Below, piece by piece: positions 46,628-58,689 of a DNA stretch of 64,000 nt. Source of the stretch: Branchinecta lynchi (taxonomy: Eukaryota; Arthropoda; Branchiopoda; Anostraca; Branchinectidae); the NCBI GenBank assembly GCA_023053575.1, contig JAKZAP010000016.1, positions 6,382,046 to 6,446,045 on the forward strand. Reading direction: 5' to 3'. The notes beneath the pieces are model-generated. The model saw only the letters and a list, made by a program, of their open reading frames with translations, ran no database searches and was not told the origin of the DNA. The position numbers and the translations under genes are program-made. The first letter of the stretch is position 1. Each line of letters opens with the position of its first letter.

Positions 46628-47015
46628 CTAGCATAAACAAATTTGAAACAGGAGCTGGAGGTGTTGTGTTAAAGCTGGACACTTAATTTTGAAAATATCG
46701 GCACTAAGTCCATCAGATCTGTAGAACCAGTTCTTCTTAATTTTCGGAAAGCAGTTTCGATCGAAGAACAAGTCACGGGAAGAACAGAGGGTTGAAATAT
46801 CTTCCTTGGGATTTAAGAAGTACATTTTCATAGTGCTGCTGAATCTGGTTTTTGCAACCACTGAATAGACCACTGTAATGGCTGGTCCAGTCTGCCGTAG
46901 TTAGTGCGGGAGGAGGTACAGCTGAACCTTTGTCTGTCCGAAGGACCTTTTGCCACGTTTTTTTGTCAGTGGGAGAAGAATCACTGTAAACTTTTGATGT
47001 ATTTATGGCGTTCAT
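46628..47015 (-). pseudogene. Reverse transcriptase relic, N-terminal part
   Basis: Two overlapping minus frames (46773-47015 and 46628-46873) give a linker with TTADWTSHYSGLFSG and then RSDGLSADIFKIKCPALTQH and LLFQICL, the usual DGL...LL.H...LF..CL region before the first catalytic motif. A frameshift lies near 46780-46870. No endonuclease domain is seen upstream, so the copy is truncated at about 47020. Confidence 0.65.
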
Positions 47016-47198
47016 GTCGTAACCGTGAGTTAGTTCAGAAGTTCGGTGTGCAAGATGGTATTCAGTCGCTGGAGTAGACGTCGGTGTCTCTACTTAAGAT
47101 CTAGCTCGTCACGCTGATGTTTTGTGAATTTTTTACACCCAGTTAATAATTCAGTCTAAACTGTCGTGCTTTTGTTGATTTTTACTTGTGTTGTTTTG

Positions 47199-49037
47199 TA
47201 TGGCACTTGCAGCCTCTGGCTTAAGTGACATATAGGCGATCACAATTCCGTCTGTCGGTCGGTCCGAGTTTTCTGTCACGAGTTAAGGTACTTCCAGATA
47301 TGCTAGGACAATGAAGCTTGGCAGGCATATCAGGGACCCGACCGAACTAACCTGGAAATAATCAGTTTCTCGATCCGACCATATGCCGGGGAGTGTAGGG
47401 CGCTGGAAACTTGAAAATTGAGGGCAGTTTGTCCCACTTTTTCGAGTTAGGGTACTTCCAGATGGGCTAGGGCCATGAAACTTGGCAGGCGCATCAGAGA
47501 ACCGACCAAACAAACTTAGAAATAATCAGTGTTCCGATCTGACCATCTCGGGGGGGGGGGGGGGAATTGAGTAGTGCGTAACTTTCGAACGGCTGATCGG
47601 ATTGGAATGAAACTTTATAACTGAATAGATTATAATGTTTGATGTCCCGTTTAAAGTCTTGACCGGATTCGGTAGCCAGGGGGAGACCGGAAATTTCAAG
47701 AAAAGGTTAGAATGGAGGGAGCGGAGTGAAACTTACTGGGAAGAACAAGCCTCTGCTCTAGATAAATCATTTAGGCAATTGTACTGTATCCGGACACTTA
47801 GGGGGGGGGGGGCCGGAATTCCGGTGATGGCGGTTTTGGGGATTTTCACGACGAAACTTGGCAGGCATATCAGAGACACGATCCAAAATAAAGTTTCGTC
47901 GATCTGATAATCGTTGGGGGAGTGGAGGGAGAGGAATCCGGAATACTGAATCATGCGGAACTCTGGAACGGGTGATCGGATTCGAGTGAAATTTAAGAAT
48001 TGAACAGACGACATTTCTCTGGTGATCTTTTTCATATCCGGACCGGATCCGACAACTATTGGGGGGGGGGCGGAAAGTATATGACTCGCTTAGAATGGAG
48101 AGATCGGGATGGACTTTTGTGGGAAGAATAAACATATGCTCTCTATAAATCATTTACTGAATCGGATTGGGTCCGGGCACTGTGGGGGGAGACAGGAAAT
48201 CTCGAGAAACGGTTGGAATGGAGGGATCGGAGTGAAACTTGCTGGGAAGAACAGACATCTGCTCAATGCCAAACTTTTATAAAATTGGACTGGATCCGGA
48301 CATAGGAGGGGGGGGGGTCCAGGAATTTCGGTTTTGGGGTATTTTTACGACGAAACTTTCCGGTCAAACTGACTTGGAAAAAAAAAATCCTCGATATGAT
48401 AATCTTAGGGGGGGGAGTGGAGGGAGGGGAATCCGAAATATTGAGTCATGCGTAACTTTGGAACGGGTGATCGGATTCGAGTGAAATTCAATAATTGAAC
48501 AAATGACATTTCTCTCTGGTGATCTTTTTCATTTCCGGGCCGAATCCGACAGCTGTTGGGGGGGGGGGATACTTGACCCGCTTAAACTCATGTGATCGGG
48601 ATCTAACAAACAGATGCTCTGGATAAATCATTTACAGAACCGGATTAGCTCCGGGTATTGTGGGTGGAGTTGGAGGGGGGGGGGGGGGGTCTGGGATTCC
48701 GGTGATCGAGAGTTAAGGGACTTCCAGATGTGCCAGGATGATGAAACTTCGCTAGAAAATTAGAGATTCGACAAGATTTGCGTATAAATCGCTACTTCCC
48801 AAATCCTATTCTTTAAAGTACCAATCTTGACCGTAAAGTAAGAAAAATACTTTTAAGAAAGTTATGAATTTGTATGATGCCCCATCAGCCCATTATCGTT
48901 TTTGCCTCAAGGGTTTTGCTTACAAATGAAGTTCTAGCTCCCTTAGAGTGCGCATCTCAACCGCAAAGCGAAACTTACTTGTGATCAATCAATACATCTT
49001 ATCCCATGCAAATGCCATATCAGCTTACAGCTCTTGC
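47199..49037 (+). repeat. K-family element, long copy
   Basis: It starts with hairpin TGGCACTTGCAGCC...AAGTGACATA, then TCTGTCGGTCGGTC, followed by seven or more core units, many with G tracts of 8-15 bases, and ends with TGCCATATCAGCTTACAGCT then CTTGC. About 1.84 kb. No gene inside. Confidence 0.8.
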
Positions 49038-49231
49038 TCCTTTTTTCTTTTTACTCCACTGTCGCCTTGTGCATTTGGTGGGTCGTAAATTGAATATACA
49101 TTATTTTAATCCCTAACATCTATAAAATGTATAAAGTTGCTTTGGATGGGTCACAGTTCAAATAAAGACACTCAGTTCATAAATAAAATGCATTTGTTCC
49201 GTAGCATCGCTTTATGTGTAGATCTGATAAC

Positions 49232-50661
49232 CAGGGGCGTCGCAAGGGGGGGGGGGGGTGCGGGGGGTGCTGCACCCCCCCACCTTTTTGAGATTCGGTA
49301 AAATTTTGGGCCGGAGGCCCAAAATTTCACTAAAATTGTTCGGTACTTTTTCGATAGCAGAACTGTTCGATATATTTACGGGGATTCGGTAGTTATACAG
49401 AATCCTAAATAGGCTATATGTACCTATCTCTTTGGTATAATGATCGGGATTCGGTATAATTGCCAGTATTCGGTAGTTATCACGAATTCGGTGAGAGAAT
49501 TTACTGAAATCATTTGGTAATTTGTCGATGCCGGAACTATTCGGTATATTTATGGAGATTCCGTAGTTACACAGAATCCCGAATAAGCTATTGGTTCAAA
49601 ATTATTCGGTATCATGATCAGGATTCGGTAATTTACTCAGTATAATTTCCAGGATTAGGAAGTTAACCACGAATCCTGACTTCGTTCCAGTTCCGACGAA
49701 AGTATACCGAATAAGAAAATTGTTCGGTAGTCTTTCGATACCAAAACAATTCGGTATAATAACCGGGATAGGGTAGTTATACAGAATCCCGAACATAATA
49801 TCGGTCTAAACTTTTTCGGTATAATAACTGGTATTCGGTAATTTATTCGTTACAATTTCCAGGATTCGGATGTTACCACGAATCTCGAAACTCAGAAGAG
49901 GTCGAGTGAAGCACTGGTCGCAGACAAAAGGGATGATCTATGGTACAATAAATAGTCCTTACTTTTATTCTGGATCCCCAAAAGAATATCTAATCATAAA
50001 TATTTCGAAAATTCCGCCTGCAGCACTTTTCGTAATATTCTCTGTTTTGTTTAAGGGCGCGTCATTTGACGGGGGGGGGGGGGGGGGGTAAGCCAATTTT
50101 AGGATTGAGATTTTCAAACATTAAAGCTAGAATTCGGATGGAAATTAAATTTGGCAGGAAAAAGCAAAAAAAAAATTTCGCCTGCGGCGCTCATTTTATG
50201 TGATCATGGGTAGTATATTAACTAGACTACAGTTGCTGCTGCTACCGGAACGTCGCTCCATCCGGTTTCTGGAGAGTCTTAGTGTTTAATCAACGGTAAA
50301 TGATAGAATTTGTAAGAGAAGCAGTCGAATTTTAGCCTACAGAAAAAAATGGATTTCAAAATTTTCGCCTGCGGCACTCGATTTAGTTTTATATTGGCTA
50401 TAATAGATAGAAGATGTTCCTGCAATCATAACCGACAATATATTCTACATTTGGGCTTCGCCGAAACGCCGCCTAATAGTTGGCTTATCGTCTTTCATGC
50501 TGCCATTTATTGTCACTCTTCCCACGTAATCGTTTCTGTTCCATAATTTAAAGCTCGAATTCTGAGTTCTAGGATTCGGTAAAATTTTTGAAAGATTCGG
50601 TAAAATTTTGGCTCTGTACCCCCCCCCCCCCCCCACCGAAAATGCACTTGCGACGCCCCTG
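49232..50661 (+). mobile_element. 1.43-kb non-autonomous hAT-like element
   Basis: Ends CAGGGGCGTCGCAAG and CTTGCGACGCCCCTG are perfect inverted repeats, with a perfect 8-bp target duplication CTGATAAC (49224-49231, 50662-50669). The interior repeats GATTCGGTA, CGGTATAATNATCGGGATTC and their complements many times. Long G and C tracts adjoin the ends. No transposase frame exists. The second copy at 51869 is in reverse orientation and over 90 percent alike by eye. Confidence 0.9.
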
Positions 50662-50669
50662 CTGATAAC

Positions 50670-51860
50670 TAGTTTAGCGTCAGATCTCGTGAAGATAAAA
50701 ACCAGATCGGACAGGTCACTACAAAACTTTCCTGATTCTATCTATTTATTTGTATTCATGGTAGAAAGCTCAGATCTTTCTAAAATCAAATCAAATTTAT
50801 TAGTTTGCCATATTATCCAAAAACAAATAGCCCTAGGCACGTCAAAGACATAAACGTCACAATTTAAGTCAAGTCACTGTTAAAATTTTTGCAAAAGTAC
50901 GGGACGAATGAACGGTCACCGAACACTGCAGTTTGCAGGAGGGAGCTTTAACTTTTGCTTCCCCGAATTTGATCCTCGAGTGGTGCGTTTATTTTCAGCT
51001 GCTGGCTGGAAATCTGGCAGAATGTCGCGAAAGAGCTCCGACGACAGACAGGACCTCCCAAAAGCCATGAGAAGTTCATGCCGTCTGTTTGATAAGGTAG
51101 TAACGTCTTAAAGTAGTAACATCTTCGAAGCTTCTGCGACATGTTCCACGTGTGAAAAGGGAGTCCGAAACCCTTGCAGTGGAACAAAGCCAAAAGAAAG
51201 TTGATTTGGCATCATATAAAGTGTGAACTCGTGGACAAAATAGAACTGCCATTTCTCTCCTTGTTTTTAGGCCGGACAAAACTCGTCCTGTATAAATAAT
51301 TCATAGATGATTTTCTTTCAAAAAAATAAAAATATGGCTAGTGAGGGGAAACGTACTTAACCGAATACAAATATCGAGAAGTATCTCATTAAAACAGAAA
51401 TTGACGTTTCTTAAATTCATTTCGATGTATCCAGGCGAAAAATGTCTTCATTTTTCAAAGTCGTTCTTGGGCTATGAAGAGTTTTGACACGTTGAGATGT
51501 AAATCGCGTGAGCCAGTCACAGATAGTATTTTCCATACACAAGATTGCGGGTAAAATATAGCGTACTTGAGAAAAATATATTTAGTCAAGATTGCAGGTA
51601 AAATATAGCGTACTTCAGAAAAGAGAAATTTTGCGGACGGATTTCCTCACAGCCATTCCGGTAATTTGATTAGATGTATAGTATAGTGCGATATGATTTC
51701 TACTTATTTTGCCGAGAAATTTTGTTTCGTAGCAAAATATTCTAACTAAAACAAAGTTGACAGAGCTAGCTTTTGAAATGAGCTCATTTTTTGTACATAA
51801 ACGTGCCGACAAAAAGGTATCGGTATGCTTTACTGGTCATACAATAGTCCTGAGCTTAGT
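50670..51860. other. Spacer between the twin hAT-like elements
   Basis: No gene recognised. A 47-bp near-perfect tandem pair with AAGATTGC(G/A)GGTAAAATATA lies at 51541 and 51588. Confidence 0.5.
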
Positions 51861-51868
51861 CCCTTCAG

Positions 51869-53270
51869 CAGGGGCGTCGCAAGTGCATTTTCGGTGGGGG
51901 GGTGCAGAGCCAAAATTTTACCGAATCTTTCAAAAATTCTACCGAATCCTAGAACTAAGAATTCGAGCTTTAACTTCTGGAACAGAAACGATTACGTAGG
52001 AAGAATAACAATGAAGGGTAGCATGAAGACGATAAGCCAACTATTAGGCGTCGTTTGGCGAAGCGCACATGTCGAATATATTGCCGGGCATGATTGCAGT
52101 AACAGCTTCTATCTATTATAGCCAATAGAAAACTAAATCGAGCGCCGCAGGCGAAATTTTTTTAAATCCCTTTCTTCTGTATGCTAAAATTTAACTGCTT
52201 CTCTGACAAATTCTATCATTTACCGTTGATTAAATACCGAGACTCTAAGAAGTTCCAGAAACCGGATGGAGCGACGTTCCGGCAGCCGCAGCAACTATAG
52301 TCTAGTTAATATACTACCCATAATCACATAAAGTCTGCGCCGCAGGCGAAATTTTTTTTTATTTTTCCTCCCAAATTTAATTTCCATCCAAATTCTAGCT
52401 TTTAATGTTTCAAAATCTCAACCCTAAAACTGGCTTAAAACCCCCGTCAAATGACGCTCCCTTCCGCTAAATAGAGAATATTGCGAAAAGTGTTACGTGT
52501 TGTGTTAAGTGATTAGATATTCTTTTGGGGGTCCAAAATAAAAGCAAGGACTATCGATGGTATCAGAGATGATCCCTTTTTTCTGCGACCAGTGCTTCAC
52601 TCGACCTCTTCTGAGGTTCGTGGTAGCTTCCAAATCATGGCAGTTATAACGAATAAATTACCGAATCCCAGTTATTATACCGAATAAGTTTAGACCGATA
52701 GCATGTTCGGGATTCTGTATAACTACCGAATCCCGGTTACTATACCAAATTGTTCTGGTGTCGAAAGACTACCGAACAATATTCTTATTCGGTATACTTT
52801 CGTCGAAACTGGAACAAAGTCAGGGTTCGTGGTTAACTTCCTAATCCTGGAAATTCTACTGAATAAATTACCGAATCCTAATCATGATACCGAATAATTT
52901 TGAACCAATAGCTTATTCGGGATTCTGTGTAACTAGGGAATCTCCATAAATATACCGAATAGTTCCGGCAGCGAAAAATTACCAAATGATTTCAGTAAAT
53001 TCTCTCACCAAGTTCGTGATAACTACCGAATAGCCTACTTGCAATTATACCGAATCCCGATCATTATACCGAAGAGATTTGTACATATAGCCTACTTAGG
53101 ATTCTGTATAACTACCGAATCCCCGTAAATATATCGAACAGTTCTGCTATCGAAAAAATACCGAACAATTTTAGTAAACTTTTGGGCCTCCGGCCCAAAA
53201 TTTTACCGAATCTCAAAAAGGTGGGGGGGTGCTGCACCCCCCGCACCCCCCCCCCCTTGCGACGCCCCTG
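51869..53270 (-). mobile_element. 1.40-kb non-autonomous hAT-like element, inverted twin
   Basis: Same ends as 49232-50661, in reverse, with its own perfect target duplication CCCTTCAG (51861-51868, 53271-53278). Different target duplications show two separate insertions, not one inverted duplication. No transposase frame. Confidence 0.9.
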
Positions 53271-53379
53271 CCCTTCAGCAATAATGATCAGTCTGTTGAA
53301 TTGATTAAATTTCCCTTCCTCACTCTCGTAGGAGTCGTTGGTCTAAAAATACAGTACCGTCCATTTCTTCCCTATCTTA

Positions 53380-53728
53380 GTTGCGTTTTTGAAGATTCCA
53401 TGGTATCTGTACCACCGTAACTGGATCTGCAAGTAGTCTTTTTGCAGTTACCGTGGTATCTGATATACGGTTGCTCTGCAAAAATCACAATTGCCGAAAT
53501 TTCGCTTTTCGGAGTCATCCCAAAAGAAAAACTGATATTCAGTCACATCACTAAGTGCCAGATTTCTTTCCCACCAATTTCACAAAAATTGATGAAAGTG
53601 AGATGACTTTTTCAGATACCACGGTCGGACGGTGGTATCTGAATAGCAGATACCACTATAACTGGCCAGATACCACGATAACTGCAAAAACGACTTTAGA
53701 CCGTGGTATCAGATACCATGGCATCTGC
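53380..53728 (-). mobile_element. Foldback MITE with TACCATGGTA palindromes, copy 2
   Basis: It begins GTTGCGTTTTTG and carries the same CAGTTACCGTGGTATCTG and CAGATACCACGATAACTG words as 22239-22649, in reverse order. The right end is cut by, or directly abuts, the 3' end of a Q element at 53729. Confidence 0.65.
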
Positions 53729-54802
53729 AACAAGACCAAAGATTTCGATGGGATCCCAAAGATCTAAGATTTGATTCAAACAATTGGGTCATGTCTTCGC
53801 CATTCAGTCTTCGCCATTCAGTCTTCGTCAGATTCCTTAGATATTTTTACTGTTAAAACAAAGTTCAGAAATGGATTCCGCATGTCTCCTTGCCCGATAC
53901 CGAATCTCTAATCGATTTCAGAAACAACTTTGAACTTCAACCAAATTTCCAGTTTAAGCCGGATTAGTGATGCACCATTTGTCCGGCAAGAAAACTATGT
54001 TCAGATATGGATTCAGCGGACCTCCTTACCCCCTCAATGAATATTTATTATCTTATAAAACATAAGATGTCGCACACACTCATTCATATCTCCATACATC
54101 GGGCAGAAGTAAGGACCAATCTCCTAATCGGCGTACCCGTGTAACTCCTCCTATCTCCCAGCGGTAAAAATATCAGCACGCATACTAATTAATAATTTCA
54201 GTTCTAATAATCTAATTCTAATAATCTAATAATTTCATAATTTCAGTTTGTCGAAACCCGAATTAAAATAAACACATTCACCCCATGTCCCTTTCGCCTC
54301 TGTATAAAACCTTAGAGAACCCCTTCGACCTTCGATTACACAATTCTCCCCGACGTCCACAAAATAAACAGACGATCCATGTGCGCAGAGCTATAATCAT
54401 TTGAGAATAAAGGGGTAGCACCGCTATAGCCGAAAATTGGTCGACAAGTTGTGTGTCCGGTTTTCACCGGATTCCGGGTGAACTACTTGTCCGGCAAGAA
54501 AATAACTTTCATATTCGGACTCAGCGTGTCTCCTTACCCCTCAATCAACTATCTCAATAGCTTTTAAAAAAAAAAAAATTTTTTGTGCCCCTAATTTGAA
54601 ACCCCTCCTTCACTCCTAAACGTAGAGCTACAGAGCCCATCCACGAACTTGACCTTACCCCTGACCCAAAGAATCTTCACACCAAGTTTCAACAAAATGT
54701 CTCATTCCCTTCGAGAGTTTTCGTGCTTACAGACAGACGGACAAACGGACATTTTTGCGATGTCATAGGTATCCCTCCACTTACGTTTTTGGATCTCAAA
54801 AA
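53729..54802 (-). repeat. Q-family element, complete ends
   Basis: On the minus strand the 5' palindrome is at 54784-54802 (GGATCTC variant), followed by the GTCCGTCTGT run, GAAACTTGG block, core units, the subfamily block shared with 18950 and 58080, and the 3' end GGGATCCCATCG...GGTCTTGTT at 53729. Confidence 0.75.
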
Positions 54803-55534
54803 CGTAACTCTTGTCTGGATGGAATTCTCAGACACCAAAATCAGTGAAGTGGCTTTGTATGATGATTGACAGTTTTCTTTGTTGAAGGTCTCTAAAGAGT
54901 GTATCGAGACCGTAACTTGGCATTTGTATAACCGCAATATGGCCTAACTGAACTAGAGCGAGAATTAATGTTTGCATGACGCAGTCACTTGACTTGCATT
55001 TCAGATTTCGCGCCTGTCTTGCAACGGGTACATTTCTCAATTGCTTGTGTTGACACTTACGCTATACTTAATTATACCATTTTGCTGTAAATGAGCTCTT
55101 GTACTGAACATAATTAGAAGCTTGAATGAAGAACAGATGTAGGTTACTTAGTTCAGTGGTTTTCGCGTAATATAAACATCGTGAACTTCGTGCGTGCAAA
55201 CTTGATGTTCGCTACCGGACGTGTGAGGTTTCAGCTTTAACAGGACGCGGGATTTCTGTAATACACCACTCACGGTGCGATAGTGAAACTTGCAAACCGA
55301 ATCTTTGGTCTGTGTTTCAGATACTTCGGATCGAAAAAATTGCAGTAAAATATATAATACAACTTTGGGCTTTGGCCAGTAGACATAAGTAAAAATTATT
55401 TTCATTCGTTTGCAGTTGTAAATTCTTTTATCTTTGTTCCTTTGAATCCTGGATGGTCCGGCTGCAACGAAAGGACTATCAAAGAAAAAACTTCTAGCTT
55501 AAGCCATTTTGGATCCCGCAACCCAGATTAGTGT
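54803..55534. other. Unassigned stretch
   Basis: No gene or repeat end is recognised here. Confidence 0.45.
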
Positions 55535-56011
55535 ATGACAGAGCCTACTATGAGTCAATCGATTCTGTCAATCTCACGGATTCTCTTCGGAAAGCAAAGC
55601 GAAAATCGTCCGAGCGCCACAACACACGGAAAGTCGTTGCTCTTTACAACTTCTCGCTGGCTTGACGAATCCGCTTTCCGGCATTTCAACGGAGTAGATT
55701 CACGTCCCACGTCACTTTCCAAAACTAGTGGAACGCCAGAACAGCCTCGGAAAGCGAAGCGAGTTTTAGTCGCAGTCGTAAGAACACACGGCGGAAAAGT
55801 CAGTGAAGCTTTCCAGACCGCCAGAATCGCCCTTAAATTGGTTAAAAAGACGTGTGCCTTTTCTGGGAAATCGTGGTTTTGGAGAGCTCTGCAGAAAGTG
55901 CTGGAATTACGGAAATTACTGTCTCTGGGACTTGTAAGTCATCTCTTACAGACTATATTTCGATCCCACGATTGGGGTATTCCTCTTGTTTACTTTCGAA
56001 GCAAGGAATAG
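55535..56011 (+). CDS. Hypothetical 158-residue open frame
   Basis: This is the longest plus-strand frame that is not obvious repeat translation. The product is basic and Ser-rich, with pieces such as SRILFGKQSENRPS and KAKRVLVAVVRTHGGKVSEA and a hydrophobic later part (LRKLLSLGLVSHLLQTI). GGAAAGC and GCTTTCC words recur in the DNA, as around 28740-29110, so it may be part of an unknown repeat. No domain is recognised and no splice or promoter context is seen. Confidence 0.25.
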   Translation: MTEPTMSQSILSISRILFGKQSENRPSATTHGKSLLFTTSRWLDESAFRHFNGVDSRPTSLSKTSGTPEQPRKAKRVLVAVVRTHGGKVSEAFQTARIALKLVKKTCAFSGKSWFWRALQKVLELRKLLSLGLVSHLLQTIFRSHDWGIPLVYFRSKE

Positions 56012-56175
56012 TGCAAAACACGATATCCAGAATTGCCCGTAAACTCTGTGAAAAAAGCCGCAGTGAAATTAGTGTACCGTTAGTGTAGTGACATAATACT
56101 CCGTCTAGTGGGGCGCACTGCGCAGGAATAGTCTCTGTTTGGGACAGAAAATTGAAGGATTCGCGATACTGAAGA

Positions 56176-56267
56176 CGAGGGGTTACTCACTCCGCGCCAC
56201 CGGTGTACACCTCGGCTTGGCACGCGCAACTTGGTGTACATCGTTTTTGGGATTGAGCAACCCCTCG
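56176..56267 (+). mobile_element. 92-bp foldback MITE, plain form
   Basis: Ends CGAGGGGTTACTCA and TGAGCAACCCCTCG are inverted repeats with one mismatch. Inside are CCACCGGTGTACACCTCGG and a GTGTACATCG motif. Its reverse complement equals the two arms of the composite at 33045-37346. The flanks actgaaga and actgattc share five of eight bases. Confidence 0.75.
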
Positions 56268-56350
56268 ACTGATTCAATACCAGTTTCGAAGTGGAAATTT
56301 CGAATTCGAGAAAAGAAGCATGGAATTCGATAGGCAGAAGTAGTGCTGAG

Positions 56351-56696
56351 CAGAGGCGTTACTAGCCAAAATGTTTGGGGGGGGGACGAGGCATTTACCG
56401 ACTGGCTGGTAATTTTTACCGACTTTTTCTGCACAAAAACGACTGTTTTCAACAATAAAAATGACATTTTTGAAAAAAAATCGACTGATTTTCCGAAAAA
56501 TCCACTGATTTTCAGTAAAACCGACTATTTTGATGAAAAATCGACCAATTTTCAGAAAAAAAAGACTGTTTTCATGAAAAAAAATCAACTGTTTTGACGG
56601 AAAATCGCGGCGATTCGCGCCGACTCGGTATATTTTACCGACTGGCCGACGGCTTTGGGGGGGGGCGTCCCCCCCCCCCCAGTTGCGACGCCTCTG
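56351..56696. mobile_element. 346-bp hAT-like MITE, perfect target duplication
   Basis: Ends CAGAGGCGTTACTAGCC and GTTGCGACGCCTCTG; the outer nine bases are inverted. The target duplication GTGCTGAG is perfect (56343-56350, 56697-56704). Inside, CGACTGTTTT and AAAATCGACT words repeat, with a G tract near the left end and G/C tracts near the right end. Relatives are at 8112, 21116 and 37933. Confidence 0.9.
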
Positions 56697-56877
56697 GTGC
56701 TGAGATTTAGGTACGAGTAAAGAGAGTTGGATTACGGAGTCGAAGAATGCGGAATTTTAAATAGTCAACTTGAAGCATAGACCAGTCATTATGGAAAAAT
56801 CAGAAAAGTTTGAATTTAGAAAATTAAGGATTGCCGATCAAGCAACTGGTGATTTGGTGAGTCCACTCAGATCTCTG

Positions 56878-57152
56878 GAGCATGTTCCACCCTACTTGTC
56901 ATCGCTACTTCGCATGACGTCACGAATTCTGGCTTTTTGCCGCCAAGGCTGGAACGATGTTTCTATTTTCCAGCAGAATGTCGTGCCTCGGGCGAATCCA
57001 ACCAATCACGTTAAAGATATGCATAGTTACCACGTTCCCGAGCATGGTAATCAAATAGTTACTATTTCTAGAAGGTTGGAACGGTCAGCGTAGTAACTTA
57101 GAACGAAATTAGTAACTAGTAGTTACTATTTTTAGAAGAGTGGAACACACTC
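56878..57152 (+). mobile_element. R-family MITE copy
   Basis: Ends GAGCATGTTCCACC and GGAACACACTC with GCATGACGTCACGAATTC inside, as at 15274. The target duplication is not clear. Confidence 0.55.
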
Positions 57153-57895
57153 ATAGGGGAGGTGGAACAGTTCACCTTGGAATTAATCGGAAAAGGGGTG
57201 GATTGGATTTATTTATTTTGGTTTTATTTTGTTTGTGCCTGGGATACGAGAACAATAGTTTAATTCTCGAATCCCACTAGGTATTTACAGTCTCAAATTA
57301 AAATTTTCTACGGATTGAGGTCACGTGATGGCGGATAATAATCTTCCTCGGAATACGGTCAACAACAATTGGTGTAGTTTCGACGCAATAGAAGCAAACA
57401 AGATATACTTTCATTTGCTAAAACTGGGAAGTATAATAACTGTCGTCATTTCTCCCTATAACACTGATAATGATGACACCGTTTTTTTTTTTTTTTTCAT
57501 TTTTGTGTTGGCTTGTTTGGCCGTCGATCAACTAAAATAACCGTTGAGTAAATAATGATAAACCTTCCCATATTGGGCTGGTTTCCGTATGTTAGGCTGT
57601 CCTAGAGTACATCATATCCCTTATTTTTGTTTTCTGTTCAACTATTTACACCAAAATGTGGTTGGTGTAAATATGGTGTAACGTTTATTTGTTTGTTATA
57701 CGAAGCAATATTATAGGTCTATTCATATCAAGAATTCCTACCAACTCGAACTCTAAACTGTCCTAAAAAAATTGGCGTATGGAAACAATAAAATACCCTA
57801 ATAGTCAGCATAGACTAGATTGGCGTTGCCTAGGCAATGCGAAGTGTTGTAACAACTGTCAGTCGTTATACATAGGCTACATGGGCATTAGGACA
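57153..57895. other. Unassigned stretch
   Basis: No gene recognised. A T tract lies at 57480-57498. Open frames are short and lack motifs. Confidence 0.45.
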
Positions 57896-57911
57896 CTCAG
57901 TGATGCACGTT

Positions 57912-57988
57912 GGCATCACTGCCAACGTGGCAGTGATGCCTTGACTTGAACAGGTCAAGTTCGAAGACCTAGGACAGTAACCTAGGTC
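57912..57988. other. Three adjacent hairpins
   Basis: Three inverted repeats follow one another: GGCATCACTGCC/GGCAGTGATGCC with a 5-base loop (57912-57940), ACTTGA/TCAAGT (57944-57960), and GACCTAGG/CCTAGGTC with a 7-base loop (57966-57988). The first also overlaps a CACGTTGG/CCAACGTG pair. Confidence 0.75.
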
Positions 57989-58074
57989 TGTGTTGGCAGA
58001 GATGGGTCTGAAGTTGTCAACAAGGGGTAGCCCACTACGATTTTGTGTACAGGACATGCCCCGGTTGCCACATG

Positions 58075-58684
58075 TCGACCAATTTTCAGATAGCAGTCCC
58101 TACCCCTTTATTCTCAAACTAGTATAGCTCTGCAGCGTGGATGACGACATTCGTTTGTTTATTCTGTCGACGTCGGAGAGATCTAGTGTAATCGAATGTC
58201 GAAGGGGCTGATATATAATGTTCAAACGAGGAAATATGTGCGAGCGAGGATGTTGTTCAGTGAGGCTTCACTGGTAAAGTACAGGTCAAGTTCGAAGTTG
58301 GGTCCTTTAGGCCTATCTTTAGAGGCAGAGGACGGGTTTCGAATTTACGATAAAAACATGTATGTTTTATTAGCTAATAAGATATTCATTGAGGAGGTAA
58401 GGAGGTCCGCTGAATCCATATCTGAACTTAGTTTTGTTGCTGGCAAATGGTTCATCACCAATTAGGCTGAAACTGGAAATGTGGTTGAAGCTCAGAGTTG
58501 TTTCTGAAATCGATTAGAGATTCGGTATCGGGACAAGGAGACATGCTGAATCCATTTTTGAATTTTATTTTAACAGTAAAAATGTTCAAGGAATCTGACG
58601 AAGACTGAATGGCGAAGACATGACCCAGTTGTTTGAATCAAATGGTAGATTTTCGGGATCCCATCGAAACCTTCGATCTTGTTT
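58075..58684 (+). repeat. Q-family element, 5' truncated
   Basis: It carries the subfamily block shared with 18950-19140, a core with ACATGCTGAATCCAT, GGCGAAGACATGACCCAGTT and the 3' end CGGGATCCCATCG...CGATCTTGTT. The 5' palindrome is missing. Confidence 0.7.
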
Positions 58685-58689
58685 TCTGG

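Noticed and set aside
53555..53767. 70-codon frame in the foldback element
   Set aside because: It crosses the end of one mobile element and the start of another; translation of palindromes only.
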